A stretch of DNA of 64,000 nucleotides from Megalonaias nervosa (GCA_016617855.1 JAECUM010001134.1:1-64000); one strand, 5' to 3'. Shown: positions 1 to 11,999, counted from the stretch's first letter. Numbers and translations: made by a program. Notes: generated by a model not told the origin, from the sequence alone.

Positions 1-274
1 AGGAATAGTTTTAGTTTCATAAAGTCTTTTTGTTCCTCTTGATTAAAAATGCATGGATATAATGAGATGTGCCTTCAGGAGGATTTTAATTTCAACAGGA
101 CAGCTGTCTCTAATTAAAAGTATTTATGTTTGCATTTTTGTATGTTCATATAGAGTATCATTCAGATGGACTATGACTGTGGTTAAATCTTAAATCAGAG
201 TATTACAGACAATAAAGTAAACGGTTTTGTCATACAAGTATTTTTGACAGCAGTTTCACCTGAATGAAGAATTT

Positions 275-375
275 CAGTGCTCAGAAAATCCGATAGCCAG
301 GCGCCTGGGGCCCTCTAATTTCAGATTGGGCCCATCCTATATTCTAAGAGAGGTGCCCATTAGGCTTGTAAAAAA
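275..375 (+). repeat. Dispersed repeat, copy 1 (partner at 54465-54570)
   Basis: This ~100 bp block matches the reverse complement of 54465-54570. Shared blocks include CTCTAATTTCAGATT versus TTCTAATTTCAGATT, then TATTCTAAG followed by GAGGTG, and an ending GGCTTGTAAAAAA. Two diverged copies in opposite orientations indicate an old interspersed element. No coding capacity is visible. Confidence 0.7.
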
Positions 376-1394
376 TATATATATTAAATTTGCTACAGAA
401 AACTTGGATCACGCAGATGAAATGCAGACACGCATTTTCAAGATGTTGACATACCTGCCATAACACAGCGCAGTCTTTTTAAAATTAGATCACCACTGTC
501 CAATGTGAGGTGAAGATCTGATTTTAATCAAACTGTAAAACAGCGTTTCATGCTAAAACATGATTTTCTAATGCTCCCAAACCCCCTGACGCAGTTGAGT
601 TTCGAGAAAACAGTTTTCTGTAATCTTTGAATAGAGAAAAAAACAAACACCACTTTCAGTATATGTCCATTGCATGCAGCATGTATAAACAGTATACAGT
701 CATGCCTGGCTGATATAAAACTATAATTTGGGCAGTTTAAATAGCAGTAATTAAAAGGCAAAGAGGTCAGGTATAATCTGCCATTTCACATATTACTTAA
801 TTGGCTGACAGTAACTAGTGAGATGTATTTGAAGACTGCAGTGGGTGAGCCCATTGTGCTAATTTGCATAGGTACCATCAGGATATGGAACAACCTAATT
901 TAGTTAAAGAGATGCTAGATGTGTTGAGAGAACAAATGTTCTTGCATATCATTGCTATGAATGAGAATGTTTAAGCCATATGTATTATAGATTTTTGACA
1001 AGTTTGTGAACAGTGGCAGCATTTTTAAGTGTGATTGATTTTTTAAGTCGATTTAGGCAGCAATTACAGCTATCAACAAAGCCCAACAAAAAATAAGTTC
1101 AGAACTCCTGGTTGATGGAGTTTTACCAGCCAAAAAAAAAATGGGAAGGTGGGCAAGGTCAATTAATTCTTGGCACATACTGCAAACATAATGACATAAG
1201 TCAACTTGGTTCTGACTAGGATTCACTCAGAGAATCCAGCAGAGAAGTTTGAACACCAGGACCATCCAGTTTCTAGTGAGTATAGTAGTGAACACTAATG
1301 ACACTAGATTACCTTAAAACCAACTGTTGAATTTATATTTGAATTGTAGCAATTGCAACGTTGTGTGCCAAATAATATTACAAAAAGGGGAAAT

Positions 1395-1450
1395 TTTGGG
1401 CATGTGGAAAGTCACCAGCCCTGGGCCCTTGTTTAAAAACTTTTTATTTG
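1395..1450 (+). repeat. Short dispersed repeat (partner at 53385-53440)
   Basis: The block AGTCACCAGCCCTGGGCCC followed by TGTTTAAAAACTTTTT recurs in reverse complement near 53385-53440 as AGTCACCAAGCCCTGGGCC plus TGTCTAAAAACTTTTT. The pair marks another old interspersed repeat. Its boundaries are uncertain. Confidence 0.6.
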
Positions 1451-2034
1451 ATTTATGTACATGTGTATTGAATAAAATTTTTGTAGATCGTTTCATTTTT
1501 TTTTTTTTTTTCAGTAATACTAATATTCAAATATTTTGGGCTCTTTCGCTTTTCACAGTTTCCTTACTAATGTCAGAACATAACTTTCTTTAAGGCAGTG
1601 TGTGGTAGAGACAGCTATGAGATATTGAATGCATTCACATGCATCCAAACAATATAAAATGCTTTATAATTCCTTTGTATTCAAAATGGGTTAAAATAAT
1701 ACAAACACATGTAAAAAATGAAACTATTACAGTAATGAAGTTGAATTATCAAATAGATGAACTTTGTTGATTGCTAGGAATGTATTAGTGAAAAGATGAA
1801 ATGTTAGGATTCTTTCTGCATCACATATGGCTCATTTTCAATTGGGTCCTTAAATTAGTAGTTTTGGAGCAACCAGATAATCCACAAAAATCAGTACCGC
1901 ATGAAAAACAGTTAACCACAGTATGTACATAAATGATTCAGATTTATGGAGAAAAACTTTACTAGTCATAATTTGCATTTTTTTCCCCTTCAGTTTCTGG
2001 CCATGATGTACTCATTTAATCTTTATGTTCTTAG

Positions 2035-2178
2035 CCTGGCCCCCATCCAGGTTTGAGAGCAGCAGCAGCAGAAATGCAGAGTAAACAAGCCAAGAGTGGA
2101 CGAGGTGGGATGATGGGAATCGTCTTGCCAATGTATGCTGTAGGCATAGTGTTGTACCTAATGTACACACTCTTCAAG
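2035..2178 (+). CDS. RIC3: RIC3-like exon with the second membrane segment
   Basis: The exon follows a TTCTTAG acceptor and ends CTTCAAG|gtaaat, giving exactly 48 codons in phase 0. It begins PGPHPGLRAAAAEMQ. After the basic stretch KQAKSGRGGMMG comes a hydrophobic helix, IVLPMYAVGIVLYLMYTLF, at exon residues 29-47. In RIC3 proteins a Gly/Arg-rich stretch (GRG) directly precedes the second membrane helix, which ends LFK, and both features are here. A continuing frame after 2178 reads into the intron and is not coding. This is the most diagnostic exon of the gene. Confidence 0.82.
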
Positions 2179-4789
2179 GTAAATAAAAGTTGTCTTGTGA
2201 AAGACATAAACAGTCAAAACAGTGATTACTTTAATTTTTTACTTGTAATTATGGCTGACGGATTTTTAGATTTTATGAACTGCACTGTTATATTATGTTT
2301 TGTTTGATTTTTACCCAGTCTTAATATGTTTCAGGTGCATCCTACTTTGCAAATATAGCATGTCCATGCAACAAAAAATAGGTTTATCACATCTTTGATC
2401 TTGTTTTAGCATCAAAGTTCAGAAATGTCATCTGCTTGAAGTCGGGAATGTTCTCCTCTTGGATAAGGGATTGGCACCAAATCCCATCAGTCTTGAGTTA
2501 CTATATCTGTTTGTGCCTGGTCAAAACACTCTTACATGAAGCCTCGCAAAGGCATTCCACTTTCGTGCCTTTTTACCAGTTTATATGATGTCTCCAAAGT
2601 TTTCTGACTGCATGGAATTTAACTCCATCTGTTTTCTTCTAAATTTCACTATAATTCTGTGGTAGACAAATATTGTCCACCATCATGGGCAAGTAGTTAA
2701 TCTAAGTGAGAGAGCCAAGAAACACATGCACATGAATCTGGATGCCATCAATATTGCTGCCATCACCACCATGTTCACTCCAGTTGCAACTCAGTCTCAA
2801 CCTGTCATCTAACACAGTCATGGCCCAGTCCCAGACTTGACACAGAGACAATGCCCAGCACCTTGACATGCCAACTATAACTATGGTTCTGTTGCGGCAT
2901 CTAGTGTAATTAGTACTGGATTTGGTGAAACCATATTTGCACAACATCCTTTGCCTGACATATTGAAGCAATGCAGACTTTCATAGTAGTGCTCAATCAG
3001 CATTGTCATCTCCATCACAACCCAGTACCACGTGTAACAACTTTTTATTCCCTAAACCCAAGTACCTGACTGATACCTTTGATGATACTCAGAGTGAATA
3101 ACAGAAGATCACTATGTCCCAGCATTGATGGACTACATCTACATTGATTATCCCCATCTACCTGCATTGCTAGCTCAGTCATTACTTCCTTATAACCCTC
3201 TCTTGCAAGTTTGAAGGCAGGCATTCACAAAACAACACCTTCTTTCAACTCAGCTGTCATCAATTTACATCTGAAGGCATCCTTTGTCAGTTTAATATCT
3301 ACTGCATACACTGTCCCAGTGAAATCAGTTAATCCACATGGAATGGAGTCAGCATCTCATGGACCCCTTTGCAACAAGCTCCAAGCTCCTGACCTTCATC
3401 TCTCCAGCTCTATATCAGAAAGTCTGGGCAGCTGATGCCCTTTCTGGCAAGGTCTTTATACATACATGTTTCCCCCTGTCCTCTGATCCCAAAAGTATTG
3501 CAGAAAACAAGGAAATCCATGTGCCAAAAAACTAATTCTGGTTACTCCTTTCAAGTAGGAAAAATCTTGAATCAGTGAACTTGCAAATATAGTAGCCAAG
3601 ATTCCAAGGAAAATCATGCCTTCTTGCCTGGTGAAACAACTGTACATGTAGGTTTTCAGTCTAAACCCAGACATGTTAAGATTGGTTCATATCAAAGAAG
3701 CCCTCTGAAAAAACAGTTCACCAAACAAGTGATGGATGAAATTGCTAATGCAGGAAGGAATATTGCAAAGAAAGCTTACAAAGGGAAATGGATAGTTTTC
3801 TTTCAGTATTGCAATAAGACACACATCTCTCCGTTAAGGGCATCAGACCCCAGAGATGCTCCCAGGGTGCAGTTGTGTGATTGACATAAAATTTGTACCA
3901 ATTCACGCACTTGGAAAGCAGTGATGTGCAAGAACTCCTGCAAATTAATTTCAAGTTGTGCATATGACAATGTACCCTGCGCAGTATACAACTTTATTCA
4001 GCCATTCACCCTTAAAGTACTTGTAGAAATGGTCAAAGTATAGAAGCTCTTCTCGCGACGTGTATTTTATCATAACTGTTGACATATCTGGTTTCTTCGG
4101 CTTAACATGAATGGTTGTTAATCTAAATTTGATTGGTACATTGGGCCCCGTAATAAGCATTGTGTCGAAGTTTGGACCTTGCATAAAGGAAGTTTTACAA
4201 ATGTGTGCTTATAATACGGGCTATCGAGAAGATCCAAATTGGTCGATTCCCAGCGTTGTTCAGGAGTAGATGTTGATTTAGTTTGGCAAATGCTGGCTGA
4301 TCATAGTAATGAAGGCAATTTTTTTTTAAAGTCATGAAGTATATCAGGTTATATGAGCTGGGAAAGTATTAAGGTATATGCCAGTGAGTGATTTTGACCC
4401 ACCCCCCCAAGGACATTAAATTCGAAATTCTATGTACATGCTAGATGGACCAAAACAGATGGCGTGATGGACAATACCTCATTTCAGCGGTATTTTGAGA
4501 TTAAATGTAGAAAAGGCAGACCAGCAAACCAAATTAAAATCAAAACAGTTTAAACATAGAGTGCACTTTTCGTTTCTTTTCAAGTCATAATTTAGCCCAG
4601 CAGGATCATGTGCTACAAGGTTGCGATAAATCTAATAAATAAGAATCTAAAAATGAGAAAAAAAAATTAAAGATATTTATTTTATTAAACTACCTCTGTT
4701 TGAACAAGTAGACTATGGCATTAATGGACTTAAAATCCTAATCTAGCATTACAGAATAGTAAATCTAGCATAGTAGTCAATAGAGTGCT

Positions 4790-5032
4790 AATTCAAGAAA
4801 GAAAGTTTGGCAGAGCTTATGTTAGTGAAAAATCTCTGAGCTGTGAAAGGGTGTTCTCAGTACAGAACAGTATTCATACACAGATTTGAAACCGATTAAT
4901 CTGAGAAATAATGAACAGATTAATGCTTATACAACTAGAGGCAACTTCTTTTTAAAAGATTTTGATTTTGATAGGGGTCTTACAGAGTGGATGAGGAAGA
5001 AAGAGATGGATATTGAAGTGTTAAGCAAATAA
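4790..5032 (+). pseudogene. Decayed hAT transposase C-terminal (dimerisation) region
   Basis: The + strand encodes SLSCERVFSVQN, then NRLI, IMNRLMLIQLE and, in another frame, LKDFDFDRGLTEWM and a stop at 5030-5032. The SCERxFSxQN ... NRL pattern is the hallmark of the hAT-family C-terminal dimerisation domain, here closest in flavour to ZNF862-like transposases. At least two in-frame stops (after IHTQI and after NRLI) and one frameshift near 4950 break it. No terminal repeats or 8-bp target duplication were found, so only a 3' coding fragment is supported. It lies in a RIC3 intron in the gene's own orientation. Confidence 0.7.
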
Positions 5033-6689
5033 TGAATTATGGCCATTTCCTTCTCCCCTTCAATTTTGTTCTACTCCCCCTTTAATTTTTGGGACAAGAG
5101 ATGAAATCCCCCCTTATGATAAAATCCTGGGAGCATTTCTGGTACCAGAACTAGCTAACTTCATCTTTGGCTTTGAGAAGTTAGCTCCAGTCACAATCAA
5201 GGGCTACAGTTCCATGAGCTCAGACACATTTCATCATTATGGAGTTGAGGACATGGGTCAGAAACAAAACCTTTCTGACCTTCTTATCAATTTTGACCAG
5301 TCTCAACTAAAAGCTTTGGCCCTTGCCTACAATGGAATCTTCAGTGTGTCCTGATATGGCCGAACAAAAAACATTTTGAACCAATATTAAGAGCCACCAT
5401 GACTCAGATTTAAAAAAAGACCTGATTACTAGTCAAATTAATTACAGAAGGCAGGATAAAAGAGATACATGCCTTGCCAGTCAACTGAATCTGTCTGCCA
5501 TTTCATCATAATTGCTTGGTCTTCCTCATGAAAGCCCCTGCTTTCATTGTCAAGAACAGGCTCCGGCTCATGGGAAATCAGTCTTTTGTCTTGAAACCAC
5601 TGTCTTACTTGGAACTTTCTTCCCAAGGGCAGCTGCAGGACCCATTTAGGGCATTGAAGTGGTACTTAAAGTGGACAGAGCTGATCAGAATAGGGTGTTT
5701 TAGCATTTTCTTAGCATTTCAAGAAGGATGGGAAAATATTTCTTCTTAGGCTCTGTAATGTAGGATCAGTTGGGTTATCCAGTCAGCCTATATGGAAGTA
5801 ACTTAAGACCAGATAATTTTCTTATGCATATTGGCTAATGAGTCCTCACCAGCATAGCATTTAAGTGCAATTTTTTCCTGGCCAACATCATTCGTCCCAT
5901 AGGGTGTAAGTAAGAGAAGATTTTCTGTTGATTGATGGATTTTGCATCAGTTCCTCTATCCAGGGGAAGACCACTCTCATCTGGCTTCTGTCTTAGCAAG
6001 CAGATGGCTTTTGTAAATTTGTATCTAAAACAAGCTAAAGATATGATGGATATCTTTCTTAGTTTGGGAGGGTTGGATTTGCATGGTAGGGGATATACTC
6101 ATAACTTTAAAGTATTATCACAGTGCAGGAGAACATTTTCCAGGCATTTGTCCCAGAGATGAATGAGTTGAAAACATAATTCATCAATGTCATCATTTTA
6201 CTCAGCATAGTCAATTCTCCACTATACAACTTATGCTAACAAACCAAAGATGCCATAGGGAAGCTTAAATGGGTCAGAATAATGAAATATTATGCTAGGA
6301 ATGAAGACAATAGGTCTAAACCTCTGTTAATGCATGGCCCCCGTAGATAAATAAATAGAGACAGAGTTTTTAACTCAAGAAACTGCACTTTTTCACCATG
6401 CCCTCAATTTCATAATGATATTCTTATTTATATTTACATTTTTGAGTAGCCTTTATGTTATTGTAACAAAGAGAAATTTTGTTTTAATTGGGTATTAAAA
6501 GGGTATAGCTTAAAATTATTTTAGTCAATTATGATGGTGACAGAGACAGTTTTGATGATACATTAGGACATGCATGTGCAACCTGTGGCCCAACCTAATT
6601 TTATCTGCTTGTCCACATAGAGGGGTGTGACTTTAAAAATGACTGAACCTACCCGTGCCCTGGAGAAGTTGCACATTCCGGTATTATGA

Positions 6690-6833
6690 TTTTGATGATG
6701 ATGATGATGGTGTAGTAGTGGTGATAAAGATGATGATGACTATGATGATGTTGATCATCATTATCAGGATGGTGATGGTGGTGGTGATAATAGTGTTTAT
6801 AATGATGTTGATGACAATTATGACTGCATGATT
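6690..6833 (+). repeat. Imperfect (TGA)n microsatellite
   Basis: About 140 bp of interrupted TGA/TGG trinucleotide repeats, ending some 10 bp before the acceptor of the next RIC3-like exon. The reverse frame gives a His-rich artefact peptide. Its closeness to a splice acceptor with a weak pyrimidine tract is notable. Confidence 0.85.
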
Positions 6834-6842
6834 GATTTTCAG

Positions 6843-7029
6843 GTGTTTGGTAAAAAGGACAACAAGACATCAGACCAGTATAGTCCTACACACGGTTATC
6901 GAGAAACTGAAGGTAGAGTATCAAATGGTCAGCAACACAAGAGTACAGGATCATTACTTAGTTCAGATTTGCAAAGAGCACAAGAAGGACTGGATCAGTT
7001 TCTAAACAAAGCTGGTGACTGTAATTTGA
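6843..7029 (+). CDS. RIC3: RIC3-like exon, Ser/Gln-rich linker
   Basis: The acceptor is GATTTTCAG|GTGTTTGG and the donor TTTGA|gtaagc, a strong consensus. The exon is 187 nt: 62 codons plus one base, so it leaves a phase-1 junction. It encodes a polar, Ser/Gln/Gly-rich segment beginning VFGKKDNKTSDQYSP and ending FLNKAGDCNL, which links the membrane helix to the coiled coil. The last base A joins AA from the next exon to make Lys. The open frame runs past 7029, but the donor and the phase match with 8676 fix the end. The minisatellite begins about 40 bp downstream. Confidence 0.75.
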
Positions 7030-8675
7030 GTAAGCGACCTACTTTAACATGTTTTAACAAAACAATCTCTGTATCCTTAACTCTATTCTAAAATATCCAG
7101 GTGTTGATAGTCTGTTTTAGCAGTCTCTAGACTTAACTCTCTTCTAAAATATCCTGGTGTTGATAGTCTGTATTAGCAATCTCTAGACCTAACTCTATTC
7201 TAAAATATCCAGGTGCTGATAGTCTGTGTTAGCAGTCTCTAGACTTAACTCTGTTCTAAAATATCCTGGTCTTGATAGTCTGTATTAGCAGTCTCTAACC
7301 CTAACTCTATTCTAAAATATCCTGGTGCTGATAGTCTGTTTTAGCAGTCTCTAGACTTAACTCTGTTCTAAAATATCCTGGTGCTGATAGTCTGTGTTAG
7401 CAGTCTCTAGACTTAACTCTCTTCTAAAATATCCTGGTCTTGATAGTCTGTATTAGCAGTCTCTAGACCTAACTCTATTCTAAAATATCCTGGTCTTGAT
7501 AGTCTGTCTTAGCAGTCTCTAGACTTAACTCTGTTCTAAAATATCCTGGTGGTGATAGTCTGTTTTAGCAGTCTCTAGACCTAACTCTATTCTAAAATAT
7601 CCTGGTGTTGATAGTCTCTGTATCCTTAACTCTATTCTAAAATATCCTGGTCTTGATAGTCTGTATTCCTTCTTCACCACTTTAAATATGATGTTGTGAA
7701 GTTACTACTTTCTTTCCATTAAATTATTCCGTTATCTGTTATCCTTGTAAATGTTAGTCCTATGTATCTGTTGAGTTTTCTTTAGCTCACATCTAACAAC
7801 AATAGCATTGGATACATTTAAATAGAACATAACCTACTGACTTTGCATTTGCCTGTTAAGCACATGTCAGCCAGGTAAGCCATCTCAGCCCCATAGAGCC
7901 ACTTGTTCAGTTCTAGCTGGGATACTGTAATGAATGTTTCAGAAGCACTTCCATGGTGTAAATTTTGAAAAACATTTATGAACTTATCACAATTGAACTT
8001 TAGCATATTTGAAATTTGTTTAATATTTCAAGAAAATATGGTCACAGTGCAATTCTGCCTGTTTGTATACATTTGTTGAAGTATGCATTTGTAAAGATCC
8101 ACAGCTTCTCCAACAACTTTAAAATAGAAACTTTACATTTTGGGATTTGGTTGGTGGTGGTCCTGGTATATGGATCCACACCTTGTAGTGGGGAAAGGAG
8201 TGAGTATGGAAGAATCGAGGAGGTGAATGAAATAAAAAATATTCAGAATGATGCTGCCCTACTACAGATTTCCAGCTTACAAAATAGTCTTGTTTTTAAA
8301 GGTATTCTGTGAGCAGATTTATTGCAGGTTACTTACATAGATTTTGTTTTTTACAATGTTGCGAATGTCACAAACATATTGACAACTTAACAAAAGTCAA
8401 GTTGGAAGATAACAATAGCATTAAACAATTGTATATTTAGATATCTTTGAATCTGTGGAGCATAGTTACTGTGTATATAAATATCTGCAGAGTTTTATTT
8501 GTTTTCTCCTTTGTGCTACATAAAAAAATTAACAAATTTAAATACACAGAAATTTAGGGAATAAAAGAATTTGGCAGAAATTAAACAGGCTGAATTTTCC
8601 AAAATCATAAATACATGAAAATGTAAAACCATGGAAATTTCTTCATACAGTGTTTTGTGGACATCTGTCTTTTAG
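7030..8675 (+). other. RIC3 intron carrying a minisatellite
   Basis: This 1.65 kb intron starts with the 59-bp minisatellite (separate entry). The remaining ~1 kb (7670-8675) is AT-rich, with no gene, RNA or repeat that I recognise. Confidence 0.65.
7066..7668 (+). repeat. 59-bp minisatellite, about 10 copies
   Basis: A tandem array with a 59-bp unit. Each unit contains GATAGTCTGT, TTAGCAGTCTCTAGAC and AACTCTATTCTAAAATATCC with scattered substitutions. The last units are partial or recombined: the 3' end repeats the TGTATCCTTAACTC stretch that also precedes the array, suggesting expansion by unequal exchange or slippage. The unit is not a multiple of three and carries stops, so it is not coding. 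Confidence 0.95.
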
Positions 8676-8842
8676 AAGAAGATGAAATGCTTCAGCTGCA
8701 AGAGCGGCTAGCTGAAACTGAGGCCCAGATGACCAAGATTCTACAGGCTATGCAGGCTGTGCAGCAGAAGGTCAAAAAGGTTGCAGAGCCAGAAGGCCAA
8801 CCAAGTGAGGAAATGGTGACCAAGGAGGAAAAGGATGCAAAG
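8676..8842 (+). CDS. RIC3: RIC3-like exon, coiled coil
   Basis: The acceptor is TGTCTTTTAG and the donor GCAAAG|gtaaat. The exon is 167 nt: two bases completing the Lys codon from the previous exon, then 55 codons. It encodes EDEMLQLQERLAETEAQ followed by MTKILQAMQAVQQKVKK, a heptad-patterned amphipathic helix. This corresponds to the conserved coiled coil after the second membrane helix in RIC3 proteins, whose LQLQERLAETEA opening is a family signature. A Lys/Glu-rich stretch ending EEKDAK follows. Confidence 0.82.
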
Positions 8843-9467
8843 GTAAATTGAGAACAATCATCTTTTGAACTATTAATGGTACTTGCTACAGTAATCCATA
8901 CCCAGCTTCCAAATATAACAAACATTCTCAATTGATATATCCAAGGATATTTTGATAAATATTTTAACTAAAATAGGTGTATCTTTGTTTATCCCTATAT
9001 TCTGTTTGTGATTGGTTCCAACTACTCCGTCCAAACTATAGTTGAATTATTGCATCTGGAGTGGGTTGTAAAGTTTGGTTCTGTAAGGAATATAAATTCT
9101 GGTACTTGAGTGGAATTTTTTTACTGTGGCTCATAAAATTTTGGCACAATGACAATCTCAGGCATTTTTGGGGATTTAATTCATGTAAAGTTTACATCAG
9201 TGTGAATACAAAAGTAATATTAAATACCATGACTATTTATGAATACAAAATCTGGACAAAATTTCATATAAACTTGTAATTTTATGTGTCATGTAATTTT
9301 GTTACAGTTGACAATATCAAATTTATCATAACAGTCACCAGTATCAAAAGTGATGCAAAATTTTCTGAGTAATAGATTCATTTGACTTTTTTATTTATTT
9401 TTGGGGAGGTTAAAGTAAACATTCATGTTTGGACTCGTATACATATGTGGATTATTTGCATTTTTAG
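8843..9467 (+). other. RIC3 intron, nothing recognised
   Basis: A 625-bp AT-rich intron between two well-defined exons. No repeat, RNA or coding signal seen. Confidence 0.6.
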
Positions 9468-9767
9468 CTTGGTGCTGGAGATGATTCAAATGGATCTGCT
9501 TCAAGTACAGAAAGTTATGAGATGGTGAACAAGCCTGACAAAGAGAATGGAAGTGAGGGATCAAGTTCCCAGGTGGAGATTCTTCATCCAGAAGAACTGG
9601 ATCAGAATTTAAACACAGTCCAGATGGCAGAGAAAAATGAAAAGGATGAGGACAGGCAAATTGAGGAGGAGAATGAGGTTTTGTTAAAGGAGAAAGTTGA
9701 CTCTGAGGACCATGAGGATTCAAGTGTTAGAAGGAGAAGGCATCAACCTGCAGACTCCAATTCTTGA
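9468..9767 (+). CDS. RIC3: RIC3-like terminal coding exon, acidic tail
   Basis: The acceptor is GCATTTTTAG|CTTGGTGC. It has 99 codons plus TGA at 9765-9767, in phase with the previous exon. The product is a hydrophilic, Glu/Asp/Ser-rich tail that starts LGAGDDSNGSASSTESYEM and ends with the basic patch VRRRRHQPADSNS. RIC3 C-termini are long, acidic and poorly conserved, so the fit is by composition and position rather than sequence. An alternative 3' splice form cannot be excluded. Confidence 0.78.
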   Translation, partial: LGAGDDSNGSASSTESYEMVNKPDKENGSEGSSSQVEILHPEELDQNLNTVQMAEKNEKDEDRQIEEENEVLLKEKVDSEDHEDSSVRRRRHQPADSNS

Positions 9768-11715
9768 ATACTGTATTTTTTGCAGACATGTTCAGTTTTC
9801 ATTTGAAGAAATCCATGCAGTTAACAGAATCCCATTCAGTACTTTTTATTGTTCAAAATTTGAAGCTTCGTGGAGCACTGGTTTCCTTGCATATGTTTCT
9901 GCTTTTCAGGAACTGTTGCTGTGTATTTGGTCTCATCTTTTGCAGTTCAGGAGTGAATGTATGACATAGTCCCTGACAGGTATTCTGTTAAAATTAAAAA
10001 TCTGAAAGGATCATATTCATTACGTTTCAGGACTAAATTTTAAAAAATTATATGTACAGATAAAACTCTTTTAAATTATAAGGCAATTTGGTCCCAGGGA
10101 AGGCATTTTCATTGTGGAGTAGTCACCCATAGATGCAATTTAAAGTTTTGTATCATTTTCACATGAACTTTGTCTGTAACCAGAGTACCTTGGAATATAT
10201 TTTTTTAAAAGTGCCTTCACTGGGTACAGTGTGTTTAAATGGAACAGCCATAAGGACAAATTTGTTTTATCTAAATGTTTGGTTATTTTTTTACAACAAA
10301 TCAACCTTACATTTGCAGAATTTGTGAAGAATGTAACTAGTAAAAAAATAATTAACCCAACCAAAGCAATGAGCGTTCTTGGCATATTCATCAAATTATT
10401 TTGTATAAGCAACATTTGTTTCGAGGTTTCTAAAGGTTAGCAAAAAACTATATCTTCATATAAGAATCTTCTGCAGCATATGGTGCCTAAAAGAATTAAT
10501 CTTTTGTGGGAAAATTTCATTCTCAGCAGTCCATTACAAATTAGATAGTTCATGCTGTTATACTATATTCTTTTAACATCAACCATTAGTATAGATAAAG
10601 AAGAAACTTTGTAGAAAAAAAAATATAAAGTGTCTTATATTTGGTGTACTGATAAGTGACATTTTATGAATTTCACTTTAAACTATCGGTATTCCCAATT
10701 TCATTTGAAATAAACTCGCCTTCATTTGTGGGCAGTCAACCTTTAGATACATTTTAATTCTAAAAGTATGAAATGAACCAGCCTGATTAGAAATAATGCG
10801 TTTATGACAGTTCGCAGTTGTAACTGATACTAATTTTATGTAGTGAATTGTATTATCTTTTTTATTATTATGTGTATATGTAGATGTATATGTGCCTGAA
10901 AGTTTAAATAGATGTTATTTTTTGTTTAGTTTTCATCTGTGCAATCTGTGATGCTGATTTTCTGAGTCTGTGCACAGATACTTCCATTAATACCTTCAAG
11001 CTGTTAGTGATTGTCCTGCAACCAGCAGTTTGCTCAAACTTTCCTTTTTATCAGTCTTATAATTACAGTTATTATTTTTCATACTAAATATGAAATTAAG
11101 TCAGTATCATTTGCATTTAAGTAAGTGAATGCCTGAGGTCATCTGACTGATTTATGCTATAGAACTATGGCTGAATATTTTTTTATTTTCTATTTACTAT
11201 TTTCTCTGTCTTATTTATTTATATTCTTCAGCTTTTAAGTTGTTGTAATTCTGTAATATTTGTTTGTGTGTGTCCAATTGCTTTAAGTCTTTACAGTTAC
11301 AGCTGTGATAATATATTATGCCATTTCATTTGTTATCTTGTTGTAATTTCAGGCCATAAATTCTAAAATGCACATTGCACTGTGGGCAGTGTTGGCATCA
11401 TTGTCACGTTATGGCACATTTTGAAACAGATGTCCAGAGGAACAACTAGTTTCCCATTTCTACACAACTGTTTCTGAATGTGTATAGAAGTGGATAACAA
11501 TCAAATATTTCTTGATTTTGGTTTTACTGTCACAAATACCTGTTTTACAGGTGTCAACAGTAATACTCAATTTATGACAGGAAACCACACTGACTATTCT
11601 AAAATCTTCAAATACAGGACTGCTATCCCATTCTTTTCTAACGTGATGAATAAATTCTCACATCACCAGTAGTGCAGTTTTGGTACTTGACATATTTTAA
11701 TTGTAAATTAATAAA
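9768..11715 (+). other. Probable RIC3 3' UTR and downstream flank
   Basis: AT-rich sequence after the stop codon. AATAAA signals at 10709-10714 and 11710-11715 would end 3' UTRs of roughly 1.0 or 2.0 kb; another lies at 17733-17738. Which is used cannot be told from sequence. No coding signal was found here. Confidence 0.45.
11710..11715 (+). terminator. Candidate polyadenylation signal for RIC3
   Basis: AATAAA within TTAATAAAAGGTTT, about 1.95 kb after the RIC3 stop. An alternative AATAAA lies at 10709-10714. In such AT-rich DNA, chance occurrence is likely. Confidence 0.3.
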
Positions 11716-11999
11716 AGGTTTATACTTTAATTTCAGATTACACCTTATTTTAGACAAACTTTAAGAAAGGTCTGAATCTAATTATCATGAGTAGCATTCA
11801 CACATGCAATTGTATAAGCAAAATTCTATCAAACTTCTCTGTTACTGATTGTTACATCAAAATGGTTAAAGTTGTTCTCATCTGTAATGCATATATACAG
11901 GTATGTAGTTTAAAATTAAGTTGCAGTTCTCTTGAGATAATTGATGTACTGGACATGAAAGGCTTGCATTGGATTTTGCTTATCAGTTAATTATTTTCT

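Larger units (their letters stand above)
1..2034. other. 5' flank or intron of RIC3-like gene; no gene seen
   Basis: AT-rich non-coding sequence upstream of the first visible RIC3-like exon. By analogy with the family, an exon encoding the N-terminal membrane helix should precede 2035. I found no candidate here with a start codon, hydrophobic segment and phase-0 donor, so it probably lies before the window. The open frames here are short and AT-driven. Two short dispersed repeats are listed separately. Confidence 0.6.
2179..6842 (+). other. RIC3 intron with transposon debris
   Basis: This 4.66 kb intron holds no host exon that I can support. Between about 2700 and 3890 there are stretches of coding-like + strand sequence broken by stops, for example a frame through 3624-3790 reading PGETTVHVGFQSKP. 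They look like an unidentified decayed element. A hAT transposase tail (4790-5032) follows and is listed separately. From 5430 to 6180 more broken frames exist that I could not assign. A (TGA)n tract abuts the downstream exon. Confidence 0.55.
2035..9767 (+). other. RIC3: RIC3-like gene span: four exons in the window, 5' incomplete
   Basis: Join of 2035-2178, 6843-7029, 8676-8842 and 9468-9767, giving 265 residues before the TGA. Intron phases are 0, 1 and 0, and every border fits GT..AG. RIC3 proteins are ER membrane chaperones that promote assembly and surface delivery of nicotinic acetylcholine (and 5-HT3) receptors. The order seen matches the family: basic and small residues before a membrane helix, a Ser/Gln-rich linker, a coiled coil that opens LQLQERLAETEA, and an acidic low-complexity tail. 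The N-terminal membrane segment is missing, so the gene starts before the window. Introns are about 4.7, 1.6 and 0.6 kb. Confidence 0.8.

Noticed and set aside
5516..6162. Two + strand frames of 76-77 codons in the RIC3 intron
   Set aside because: Neither shows recognisable motifs or a splice context that would fit RIC3. They are kept as unassigned intron sequence.
6649..6870. His-rich - strand frame that looks like a metal-binding peptide
   Set aside because: It is the reverse translation of the (TGA)n microsatellite next to a RIC3 exon.
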